Assembly: GCA_964016885.1 (NCBI GenBank)
Contig: OZ024747.1
Span: forward strand, 622,001 to 686,000
DNA from: Eledone cirrhosa
Taxonomy: Eukaryota; Mollusca; Cephalopoda; Octopoda; Eledonidae
Reading direction: 5' to 3'
DNA: 64,000 nt
Below the pieces are notes generated by a model, which saw nothing but the letters and a program-made list of their open reading frames with translations, had not been told where the DNA came from and searched no databases. How positions within the stretch are numbered: position 1 is the first letter of the stretch; each line of letters begins with the position of its first letter. Below are positions 40,601-52,800 of this stretch, one piece after another. Both the position numbers and the translations under genes were made by a program.

Positions 40601-43600
40601 AACCAAAATTTTTTTCGGGCGGCTTTGGGCGGCTTGGTCACATGAACCAAAATTTTTTTCGGGCGGCTTTGGGCGGTTTGGTAACGAAAGGGTTAAGGGT
40701 CGGGAGTATCTTTCAGCTGTGTCAAAGACATGACAATCTCTCTGACAATAATAGGTGCTCGATAAAGTGTGGGAAAGTTTTATAATCAAGATGTGGGGCC
40801 CCTGGTCTGTCCCACCACCTAGTAGAGTGCATGAACATAAGTAAGCAAGATGTAGACTCTGAGCCCATATAAGGGAGTCAATTGCTTTGCTTGAGTACTG
40901 ACTCAGTCTATGACGACTCATCCAACCCTTGCAGGGAAAACCTTAAATGATGATGATGATCGTTGTTCTGAAGTCTTACATCTCTAAAGTAAGCATTTCA
41001 AGCCTTTGGGGTTTTATTTAAAAACAAAACTACCAGTTGTTGTGGTGTAGCCTCAGGTCAGACATGACATACAGATAGTAGTTGACCAAATAACTAAATA
41101 TGACTTGCAAGTTTGATGTTTCATATATGTTAGAGGTATATATACATATATACACCATATATGTGTGTGTATATATATATATATATACCTCTATCGAGTT
41201 GACAGCCAACTTTACTGCTCACTCTGACATCTAGTGGTAAGTTGTATGTAATGTTGTATGACAGTCTGGACATGTTACATACTCTTTCAATTCACTAGTC
41301 TATTTCTGTGACTGTTCGTATGTTGTCAGTTCCTCTCTGCCTATCATTGCAATAAATACCAGTAATACACTAAGGTCGTTTTAGTTAAGTTAGTTACCCT
41401 TCGCCTTAAAAACATTGATATTGTACTAAGTCAAAAGAAATGTTTATGTTTGGTAGTTGCTTGACCTTGGTATAGGCTTGATTTATAGGTTAGCCATAAT
41501 ACTACAGTTGATAGCTCTGTGGAGCTACATAGATATATATGTTTAATGTCTACTTTCCAAAAGATTATTAACTTGTCATTCTTTTATCACTTACAGCTAC
41601 AAAGTTAAATCAATACATTTTTTAATTTGACCATTTGTTAAAAAAACTGAAGTAGTTAATGCGTTGAGAGAAAAATTGGATATATGAGGTATCAGACAGT
41701 TTGCCATAGCGATGACTGTACTAGCATTATATGTGATATATGGATGAAGGCAGTTGTATAAAGAAGTGCTGAGTGTTCTAAATGGAGAAATCTGTGAAAG
41801 AGGATGACCAAGAAAGAAACAAAAATGGGGTGAAAGTTGATTGGTGGCAGTTCTAAGCCTCACGGAAGACATGATCACATGTAGTGAGATATTGTGCTGA
41901 AGAAAACCTGTCCCAATTCATGTGAATATGGGAAACATGTAAAATAATGATGGATGAACCACTTAAACATTATTGTTCCAGTCTTTCTGATGCTCAACAA
42001 TTGCTTTGTTGCAGGTTTATGTAGCTACAGTTCACTCAGATGTTTCAACTTGCATAAAACGCAACATACATGGACGCACAAAGCAAGATATCACCAAGGT
42101 GAGTGGACTTGTTGAAACAAGTATTACTTGACATTTGATGTTCATTCTTTATACTTCTAAGTGGCTTTGCAGACTTAAGTCATAGATTTCAGTTCAGGGA
42201 TTGAAATTATACAACAGATATTGTCTTTAGTTTCAGGTAACATTGTAGTATAGGCCCTCCCCTAGTCTGCCTAGCTGAAAATATACATCATATCTTCTTT
42301 TTCTTCTTCTTTGCTCATTTATTTCTGTGAAGGTCGTAGGGGCAGAGTTCTTAGACACATCAGAGACACCTTCTAGAAGGTCCTATCAGAAGCAACTATC
42401 TCTAAATATGAAGATATAATTTAGTTAGAATGTTAAAAAGGAAAGGATAATGGGACAGATTTTATGGGCAAAATCAACTGGTAGGAGAAACATAGGTAGG
42501 CCCCGAGCAAGAAAGTTGGCTAATATCCATAAGATCATTTGGATCTCCACACAAGATCCCTGGACTACCTCTGTCTCCCTTTTCTTGACTTAGCCCATAA
42601 AATCTGTATTCTTTCCTTAAACATTTCAACTACATTATATCTTCATATTTACATATCACACATTCTACAAGTGAATGTAGTGAGTGTGTGTGTGTGTGTG
42701 TGTGTGTGCAGCATCCCAAGAGAAATACTTTTATACAATTTTCTTAAAATCGGCAGAACCTATCCCTATATTTTATAAACAATTCCTAATAAGACATTAA
42801 ATGAAAGAAAAATTGTTTTAAAGATAGAAATTATTTCTTGGAAAACAGCAAGTTGCTGAATAATTATCTTGAGATAAAATAAGAGAAAATAAAACTATTT
42901 ATATTAAAGAATGGTTGGTACTGTCACTGTTGCTCTCAAACTGATACCTAACATTTACAATAAGATGTGTGTTTCTTTGTTGGTTTTGAAATTGCTAAAT
43001 GGAGATTTTATTGTGTTAAATGATTTTACCATTTCAGATCCACAAGAACTGGGAGGAGACGCCAAAACACCACATCCACTTAGATATTCGATGTCTTCTT
43101 CAGGATGCTGCTATCCCAGAGGTGGGTGAAATGTGAATGATAGAGAGAGAGAGAGTGAATCAAGAGTCAAATTTGAGCATGTATTGAGTTGTGATTTGTG
43201 TTGCCTTCTATAATAGAATCTGAGATCAGTTAACCTCTTAACTGGCCATGTTTCTTGCAAGTACACCACCAATTATAAGAGGTTTAGGGAAATACTTTAA
43301 TTGATGGTTAAATAAATCAAAAGAGAAATATGTGTTACATAGTGAGGGAGAAGTTCTAAATTGAGAGACCTTCCTTGAACGCTTGGTTCAGGCTGAGCCC
43401 TACTAAAGGTACCCAAGGATCAGGTGGTGGTGTTAAACAGAGTGTACCCGTTTGCACTGCAGGTAGAGAGCTATATTGTGTATTAGGCACAGCTGATTGA
43501 TTTTCAGTCATTTATTCTTTGATGTGTCTTTTGTGAAACTTTCAATACACATCTGTTTTAGGTTGAGATGGAGGATACATCAGATGAGAAAACTAAAAAG

Positions 43601-46600
43601 GAACCAGTTTCTCCACAAAAGGGGGACCCTGAAGAGGAAGATGAACCTATTGGACCAGTGGTAAAGAAATGTTTCTTTTCTTCATTTTCTTTTAAGGTGG
43701 TCACAAAATCAGTTGAGGTGAAATTTAAATATTATAATTTTGGCAGGGAAATTGTAATTTGGTATCTTCCTCCCTACCTAGCTTTCTTTGTTGATAAGCA
43801 GGTCATTGGTCAACTGTTGCTAGCTTTAACTATCTATATATTTATCTATCTATCTATTTACCTATCTATCTGTCTATCTACCTATCTATACACAGACACA
43901 CGCACATAAATATACATACATTTTTCACTTCTAGCAAAGGTTGAACTGACCAGTTTTCTTGTGGAGCCACATACCTCCAGGTGTGCCAGGGGCACATGTT
44001 GCTTACATATGATCATGTGCTCAACCACATGCATATTATCATGGCACCGACACTAGGGGAGTTGTTTTTGAAACAGCTAAAGATTGTTTCTGGCCCTTTG
44101 TTTGGCAGGTTTTCTGCAACTGAATACCCTCCAACTAGTTTACTGGGAGTACTTGGTGCTTCTATCATGTAGATCACCATCACTAGAGAGGTTTTCATGT
44201 CTATGATACAGCTGAACAGTCCTCTTGACTCTTTGTTTAGCAAGTTTTCTATGGCTGGATACCCTTTCTATCACCAAACACTTTACATTTATACCCATAT
44301 ATATATATTTATATATACATGTATATAAAAGGTAAACAGAAATAACAACACAATCGGTACAGTATATGGAAGGTATATATTAGGTTAACGCTTGATATAG
44401 CAGGAAGAGGGTTTTAACGTTTCGGATGCTAGTCCTTCATCAGAAGAAAGAATGAGAAATAAGATAGATTGAGAGGACGGGCGGGTGGGTTGGAATTGAA
44501 AAAAATGTCTTTAGATAAAAATAGCAGGTCCATTCATGTTTACACATTCATATACATCCACATATGGAATCGAAATTAAGGTCTAAGAATTAAGTCCAGT
44601 TGACTACAAAACACTTTCTTTAACACTCAACTGATTTAGTTAACCACAGTCTTATTAATAACTAGCTGGACCCGTGAAAAAATTCATGGATAATTTTTGA
44701 AATTTAAATATTGTTCAATGAATATTTATCAGTTAATCAAAGTTGTTTGATTTGCAGTATTTTGGTGAATAAACAATTATATTTTCCTTTATTTTATGTA
44801 TAATAATATGTTTATTTAAAATTAATTTAATAAAATTACACATAAAAAACATCCTTCAAAGCACTTCCCTATATACAATATTTCTAGTAAAGGTGATTCC
44901 CCTTCTGCGGCCATGAATGGATTCGTTTTGAGGTATCACTTTAACTCTCACACTGTTCATCGCCCTTGCTCTTGAAAATGCTACGTATAACTGGCCATGA
45001 GTGAAGCATGGCTCTGGCAAGTGTATGCCGACTCTGTGGAATGTTTGCCCCCTGTGCTTTATTGATTGTCATAGAATAGGACAGACGAACCGGAAACTGG
45101 GTCCTATGAAGAACAAATGGAATGTTTGCATCGCTTGGATTGAGTTTGATTCTTGGAATCAGTACTCTCGTCTGTGAGTGAGATCAACTTATAATTGACG
45201 CTTCGATGCTATGCTCGTGGAGCTGAAGTACTTCCAGGCGAGTTCTGTTGCATAGACCTTGTGTTATAGAGAGGTTTCTAAGCAGCATAATAATTGCTCC
45301 AACTTTTAGGTTCAGGCGATGGGGAGGCATTCCAGAAGGTGTAAGAGAGTTTATAAACTCCATGGGATAATTCTGACCTTCTTCATTATCATAAGTTACA
45401 GAGTTGGTGCTTAGATATGTTTTATTTTCAGTGGGCAATCTTAGAACTTCTTCATTTACTGCTAAGCAGTCTGAATTTTTTGGGGATAAGATCACTCTGG
45501 TTTTCATTTCTTCTGCTGTGCAATTATCAAAGATATCAGATTCCAAAGAATTGTTGCATATGCATGCCTCAGGAATATCAATAGTATCTTCTGCGACATT
45601 ATCAAGAGAGCTTCGTAGAAATCCACTTCCAAGTTGTAATAGCCACCTCGAAAAATCTTGTTCATTTGCATTTGCTCTCATGTTTTGTGTGAGTTTCATT
45701 TGATGAAAATGATCCCACTGAGAGGAGCGTTTGAGGCAGACATCAAGTACAGCTGCAGGGGGAGTTCTGGGGACAACTGGAAGAACTTGTCTAAAATCCC
45801 CTCCTAATATGATAATTTTTCCACCATACTATCACTATTCGTAATATCTCTTAAACATTTATCTATTGCATGCAAAGCATAAGCTGGTATCATTGAAGCT
45901 TCGTCAATAATGAAGACTTTTACTCTCCTAAGAATGTTTCCTTGATCAGAATTTGGAGGAACATTGCACACACTTGTTTCACTCAAAAGAACTGGAAGCT
46001 TGAATATGATGTAAAGAGTTTTACCACCTTTCAAGAGTGTTGCAGCAAATTAGTCCAGGCAGATGTACTTACTGTTATATTGTTAGCAGTAAGGTGATTG
46101 AAGATCATATTGAACAAAAATGTTTTTCCTGATCCTCCTGGCGCATCCAAATAGAACAGTCTATTATTTGTTTCTTCTCTGTTAACTGCTAATGCAGCAT
46201 CAATCACGCAATTAAATAATTCTCTTTGTTCATTGTTCAATAAATTTAGATCTATGATTGGGTTTTTCCGCATAAGGTTCAGGAAGGCCAAACATGCTAC
46301 AATGCGTGCCATTTTCTCTAAATATGGTAATCATCAACGGAAGAGCAATATTTTCAGCTGTTGTATTGTCATTTGTCTGCAAAAGATCCTCAATCATGAA
46401 CTGTTTGTTTTCATTCCACAGTTGTAAACCATTGACGGGTTGACTGAAGAGTCAAATCATAGCAAACATAGAAGCTGTCGAGGCATTTGATATGCTGCTG
46501 CCTCTGTCAAAGTATCTTGTAGTTCATTATCATCATCAAGAAGTCTCAATCTAATACACGCCTTCTTGAAAGTTTCAAATTCTTCACCTTCAACAGTTCT

Positions 46601-49600
46601 TAAATCATTGAAAGAAGTCGTGCCAGGAAAATGAAGAGTAGCATTTTCAAATGAAAATTTTCTGCGTTACGTGGACTTGCTGAGTACATTCTGGTTACAA
46701 TATTATGGAAGCGTACTCGCCGAGTCCATTTGGTACTCTTTTTCTGAAACACATATTGTTGAGGAATATCACAGTACAGAAGATTTCTAGCATTCTCGTC
46801 AGATTGGTTTAGCTTGAACCAAGCGGTCAAATGTGTGTACGCTCTTGTGCTTGTGCAGCTGCTTGTCGTTGCTCTCCTTTTCTGTAGTACACTTGTTGTT
46901 CATCAGGTAAATGCAGAGACAAATGGTATACTGTGTGGGACTGCCCATGCATTTTGTATTCCGATAATCGCCAAAATGCTTCAGGTGGAGACACGTACCT
47001 GCACAAAATATATTGTTTTATTTCATTGTTTTCATTTCCATTGATTTGTTCGTTATTTGTAATATCATTCCTCACTTCCATCATTGTGCAATCATGTCCT
47101 TTATATACTCGAAAAGATATTTCACACTTTTCACAGAAGAGCACACTTCAACGTTAATGTGTGCATGATATTTTTTCAACAGACACTTATTATATGGAAC
47201 AACAAATCTATTGTCCACTTGATGAGTTCCCACTTGTACTGTGTCTCCATTGTTTCTCTGTCTGTATGCCAGATATCCTGAAACATTGTTGATGGTATCT
47301 TCCTGATATTTCTTAGGGAATTTCCTCTGACATTGTCCATCAACCAGAATTCGGATTTGATACTCTGCAAGGTCCATGTATCATCAGTGTATGAAGCAAC
47401 TCCTTCAACTCCGGTTCTTCCATGGGTGGAATCTCAGAGACAATGTTATCAATTTGTTCTTTTGTTCTAATTTTATCTTCTTCATGCAACATGATAAGCA
47501 TATGACAATGCGGAAGACCTCTTTTCTGAAATTCAATCACATGTATATGAGCAATAGGTACACCAAGCACATGTATTTCTTTAATATCAATCATCAATTC
47601 ATTAAGATGTAATTTGTAAACGCGCGCTACTAAATCTAGCCTGTTTTGAGCTGTTTCGTGAGGCCATAGGTTTTCTGTAATTTCTTGGCATTTTGGATTG
47701 CAAGTATAAGATGTAAATAGGTCAGGCTTTCCATATTTGCAAACTATCGCCATTGAGTCTTGATATGATTGTTGCATATTCCTTGGGCTCCTGGTGAAAT
47801 TTGAAGGCAGAATAACGGACTCCTGGCTCATCAATTTCATTGTTTCTTGCTAGGTGATCCATGAGGCCAAAGTACATTGCTACTCTCAACTGTGCTTGGT
47901 TATTTTCAATGAAATTCAAGCGACATCGCTCGATGTATTACACTGAAACCGCCTCTTATGGCCAAGCGAAATGCGTAGAATTCCTGCATTGTTACTTTGT
48001 TACGAACTCTTGTTTGATGATGTTGTATGTGCGGCATGTTAATATGCCATCCTTGATGGCGATTTGGAAAGAGAAGAGGATATACCGTGGGGTCTAAGTG
48101 GCAAGAAATGTACGATATTCTCTCTTTATGTTGTCCTATAGGATATACAACAATATCACGATGTAGTGGCAGCGCTCTATCTTCACCAACGAAAATTGCT
48201 GCAACCTCATTGTTTGTTGGATTATTGTATCTTCTTGCATCATGGCCTGCTATGAATTTCATGGTTACTTTTCTAGAAGGGGTATTTTCTATTGCAGCTC
48301 GCTGTTGTTCTTGCATTTCAACAGTTCTCATATTATTGTATGCTGCTGCATAAGGATTATTATTCATTGAAACCGTTATTTGTTCAAACACCAATTGGCA
48401 TTTTCATTAGCATTTGCTCAGGTATGGATTGCTTTGTTTGTTTCAATGATATAGAGCTGACCATATCTTCTCTGTTCATTTTCGTTTGGATGCAAATTGT
48501 TGGCATATTTGACCTTGTAACCGGAAGCAATAAGGGCCATGTCCTGGTGGATGTTTGATATTGGCACCAAAAGAAGCAAATGCAAAGGCAGAATTATAAT
48601 TTCTTATGTTGTTCCTAAAATTAGATCCTTTGTGGTTATTTATATTAAATAATAGCTTAAGATTATCAGGATATTCTTGTAAAGCAGGAAGTAATACTTT
48701 TCCATTGTTGCAGCAATTCAAGGTCTCTCCTGAGAATCTTAGAGCTTCACAGTATTGACAAATGACACTCATATCACCAATATGGAAACATAAAGGCTGC
48801 TCTTCAATTATGGCATTTTGTGGCTGTTGAACTCTGTTTCTCATATTCTCTAGATAAGTTTGTCTCTCCTCTGGATTCATGTCATTTCTTCTCTCATGAT
48901 CTCTGTTTCTATTATTCTGTAGATAAACCTCTCTCTCCTCTGGATTCATGTTACTTCTATCATGATCTCCGCTTCTTCTATTCTGTAGATAAGCCTCTCT
49001 CTCTTCTTGGCTCATATTCCTCCTCTCTTGCATTTGTTCTCGATTATGGTCACGGATTGCTTGCCTCTCTTCTGCTTGTAACTGTCGTCGTCGTCTTCTT
49101 TGTTGCTCTCTCGCTGCCTCTCTTTGTTGACTTATTCTATCTTACATTTTAAGAATGGTTGTTTCAGTAATTATGAAGAACACTTAGCTGGTATAAGAAA
49201 GTGGTTAGAGATGATGTTTGTCATAAATAAAAAAATGTAACAAAAAAACAAAAACAAACTGAGGGTAAAGCATGTAATTACTGAAAGCATGACACACACC
49301 CCTCTCTCTATAAATATATCTAACCCCCTCTCTCTAAATATATTATAACCCCCTCCTCTCTATATTATAACCCCCCTCTCTCATCATCATCATTCATCAT
49401 TCATCATCATCATCATTTTACGTCCGCTTTTCCCTGCTGGCAAGGGTGGGACGGGTCTTATTCAGCACAGCATCTCTCCACTTGTCACGGTCCTTCGTCA
49501 TCTCCACCGTGAGCTTCAGCGATCTGAGGTCTGTTCTCACCACATCCGCCCATGTTTTTCATGGTCTACCTCTACCACGTCTTTCTTCAACTGGCATTTC

Positions 49601-52595
49601 CTGGCACTTCTTCACCCATCAGTCATCCTCCATACGCATCACATGTCCATACCACCTCAGTCTCCTCTCTCGCACACTACATTCTATCCCTCTGACAGTT
49701 TCTCTCTCAACACATCCATGCTGGGTCATTCACACACATTGACATTGCACATCCAATGGAGCATGCTTGCCTCATTTCTCTCCAGCCGTCGCATATCCTC
49801 TGCAGTTGCTGCCCATGTCTCACAACCATGCAGCATCACGCTCCTCACACAGGCATCATATAACCAGCCTTTCGTACGCAGGGAGAAACCCTTCGTCAGC
49901 AGAGGAAGCAGCTCCCTAAACTTCTTCCAACCCGTCCTTATTCTAGATACTATGGCCTCGGAACACCCCCCTCCCATGCTAATCTGATCTCCTAGGTACC
50001 GGAAGCTATCCACCACTTCTATAGCACCCGCTTGCATTTGAAAAATGTGTCTATCAATGCAACTTCTACTGTCTAATTTCCCTGTACATCTACTGCATAT
50101 GTATTTCACCCTACCTGTTAGTTTGCCTGCTATCCCACTACATCTCTTGTGTACCCAAGATCTGCATTGTGTGCATTTTAGAGAATTTATGCCAGTTCCT
50201 TTTCTGCATATCGAACATGGCCGGAATCAGAGTTTTGTCCTCTTTTCTACTCATCAACACTTTTGTCTTAGCTAGGTTTACTCTCAGTCCTCTTGCTTCA
50301 AACTGCTGTTTCCATAGCCAGAATTTATTCTCTAGCTCCTCTACTGATTCTGCTATAAGAACCAGATCGTCAGCATAGAGAAGTTCCCATGGACAGCCAG
50401 TCTTAAACTCCTCTGTTATGGCTTGGAGGACTATAAGGAACAAGAGCGGGCTGAGGACCGAACCTTGATGTACTCCTACTTGTATCTGGAATTCCTCACT
50501 AAACTCCATTCCTACCCTGACTTTACTGAGAGTACCTCTGTACAAAGTTTGCACTGTCCTCACAAGCCATTCCTCAACACCTAGTTTCCTTAGGGACCAC
50601 CAGATAGGCCTTCTCTAGGTCAACAAAGGCTAAGTATAGTGGCTTATTTTTCTCTAAGAACCTCTCTTGTAATTGTCTCACCAAGAAGAGGGCAGCTGTT
50701 GTACTCTTCCCAGACACAAAACCAAACTGCATCTCATCTAGTTTGACCCTTTCTCTAATTAGTTGTGCTAATATCCTTTCTGCCACTTTCATAACCTGAT
50801 CCATCAGTTTTATACCCCCATAATTGCTCCTCTCCAGAGCATCCCCTTTACTTTTGTAGCAATTTCTGAGAATACTGCTGCACCAGTCTTTGGGTATGAC
50901 ACCACCATATATAGCCTAATTGATGATGCGTGCAACCAGTTTAGTGCCTACGTCCCTTGATGCCTTCAGCATCTCAGCAACTATCCCCGATGGTCCAGCA
51001 GCCTTACCATTTTTCATTTCCGTAATCGCCTCTTGGACCCTGTATTCGTCAATCTCAATAGCTGGTCCCTCTGTCGGATCTACTGAGGGTAATTTCTCTC
51101 TCTCCCATTCGTTCTCCACATTCAGCAAATGACATTTCCAGGCCTCCTTTTTCTGATCATTCGTGACACTAAGTACACCGGCATCATTCCGGACACATTT
51201 ATCTCCAACAACATCCTGATTTGCATTGACACACTGCCTTGCAATGTGGAACACCGCACGCCTCTGATCTTCCCGTCGCAGAACATTGGCAAACCCCTAC
51301 TCTCAGCCTCCCTGCGTGCTAAGTACACCTGACTTCTAGCTTCTTTCTTAGCGGCTGTATATCCTTCTCTACTCCCACCCTTTTTCCATGCCTTCCATGC
51401 CAGTCTTTTGTCTCTAATGGTATTATCTACTGTGCTGTTCCACCACCAGGTCACTCTCTGTCTGGTTGGAGCTCTGCTCCAGCCACAAGTTTCATCAGTA
51501 GCTTGCAGTAAGTTGTCACGTAAGAAATTTCGTCTAAATCGCCTTCTTTTTCGTCATACACATCTTGAAGGGCTTTCCTAAATTTTTGTATTTTAGTGAA
51601 AGGTCTTTTAGCTTTCAGACCTTTCTTCTCCACACCTTCCTGTATGTCTCATTCCATCTCTTGCTTACTGAGATATCACTAACGACTAACCTATGCTGTG
51701 GGGTACATTCTTCCCCAGGGTATGCCTTGGTATTAGACACCATCTGCCTGTCCCGCTGCCTAACTAGTAAGAAGTCAATCTGGCTTATGTGCTCGTCAGA
51801 TTTGTAGGTTATTAGGTGGTTGGCAGGTTTCTGGAAGTTAGTGTTGCAAATAATCAGTGTACTTGCATCACAAAATTCAAGAAGTTTCACTCCTTCATTT
51901 CTTGAGCTGTCCAACATGACCATTGAAGACCCCTGCTAGCATAACGATGTCTCCATCCTCTATCATTGCAGTTGTTTGTAAAAGTTGCTCGTAAAAGCAG
52001 TCTTTCTCTTCTTTGCCTAGGCCTGCTTGGGGAGCATAGGCAGAGATGATTGTCAGTAGTCTTCTGCCTACAACTAATCTAAGCTTAATTATTCAATTAC
52101 TAATTCGAACTACCTCTATTGTCTTATTGATCCATCTCTCAGCCAGGAAAATGCCTACTCCCCCTAACCCATCATCCTTACCTACCCAGAAAAGCTTATA
52201 GCTAAGATGTTTGCCTACGACTAGTCTCACAGAGGCACCTCTCCATCTCACCTCTTGCACACATCCACATGCCTTCTCTCTAGCAACTCCGCTATTTCAG
52301 CAGATCTACCTCTGAGAGTGCCAACATTAAGTGTTGCAACTCTGAGATGCGATGTCTTCATATTTTGTTGTTCCTATATACTTGTTGCTGTGCTTATAAT
52401 CGTTTTGGCATTGATACACTGGTTGGATGCCCTTCCTAACACCAGCACCACTTTACAGCATGGACTGGGTGCTTTTATTTGTGCCACCAGCACTAGAGAG
52501 GATGTCTTACTAGACTCAAGGGCCCTCTCTACCCCTCCATTTTACAACATGATCATAAGAAAAAAAAACAAAACCCCCCACTTATTGACACTCAC

Positions 52596-52639
<44 letters not shown>

Positions 52640-52754
52640 AACACTCATGCATACAAACTACAAACACACACACACACACACCAACACTCATGCATACAAA
52701 CTACAAACACACACCAACACTCATGCATACAAACACACACACACACACACACAC

Positions 52755-52800
<46 letters not shown>

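Larger units (their letters stand above)
35199..40692 (-). mobile_element. piggyBac transposon with nested LINE
   Basis: The ends are 13-bp perfect inverted repeats, CCCTTTCGTTACC at 35199-35211 and GGTAACGAAAGGG at 40680-40692. Each is flanked by TTAA (35195-35198, 40693-40696), the piggyBac target duplication. A piggyBac transposase gene lies inside on the minus strand, split by a LINE at about 37412-40219. Without the LINE the element would be about 2.7 kb, normal for the family. Three 44-bp subterminal repeats sit inside the right end (40581-40680). Insertion is in a YLPM1 intron, antisense. Confidence 0.93.

Noticed and set aside
41130..41500. Possible solo LTR (aataaa near 41350, 'gcctatcattgcaataaata')
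   Set aside because: No TG...CA ends or target duplication could be fixed by eye; kept only as a suspicion.
47906..48394. Separate host gene of 162 codons
   Set aside because: It is a segment of the broken Helitron Rep gene; neighbours in other frames continue the same protein.
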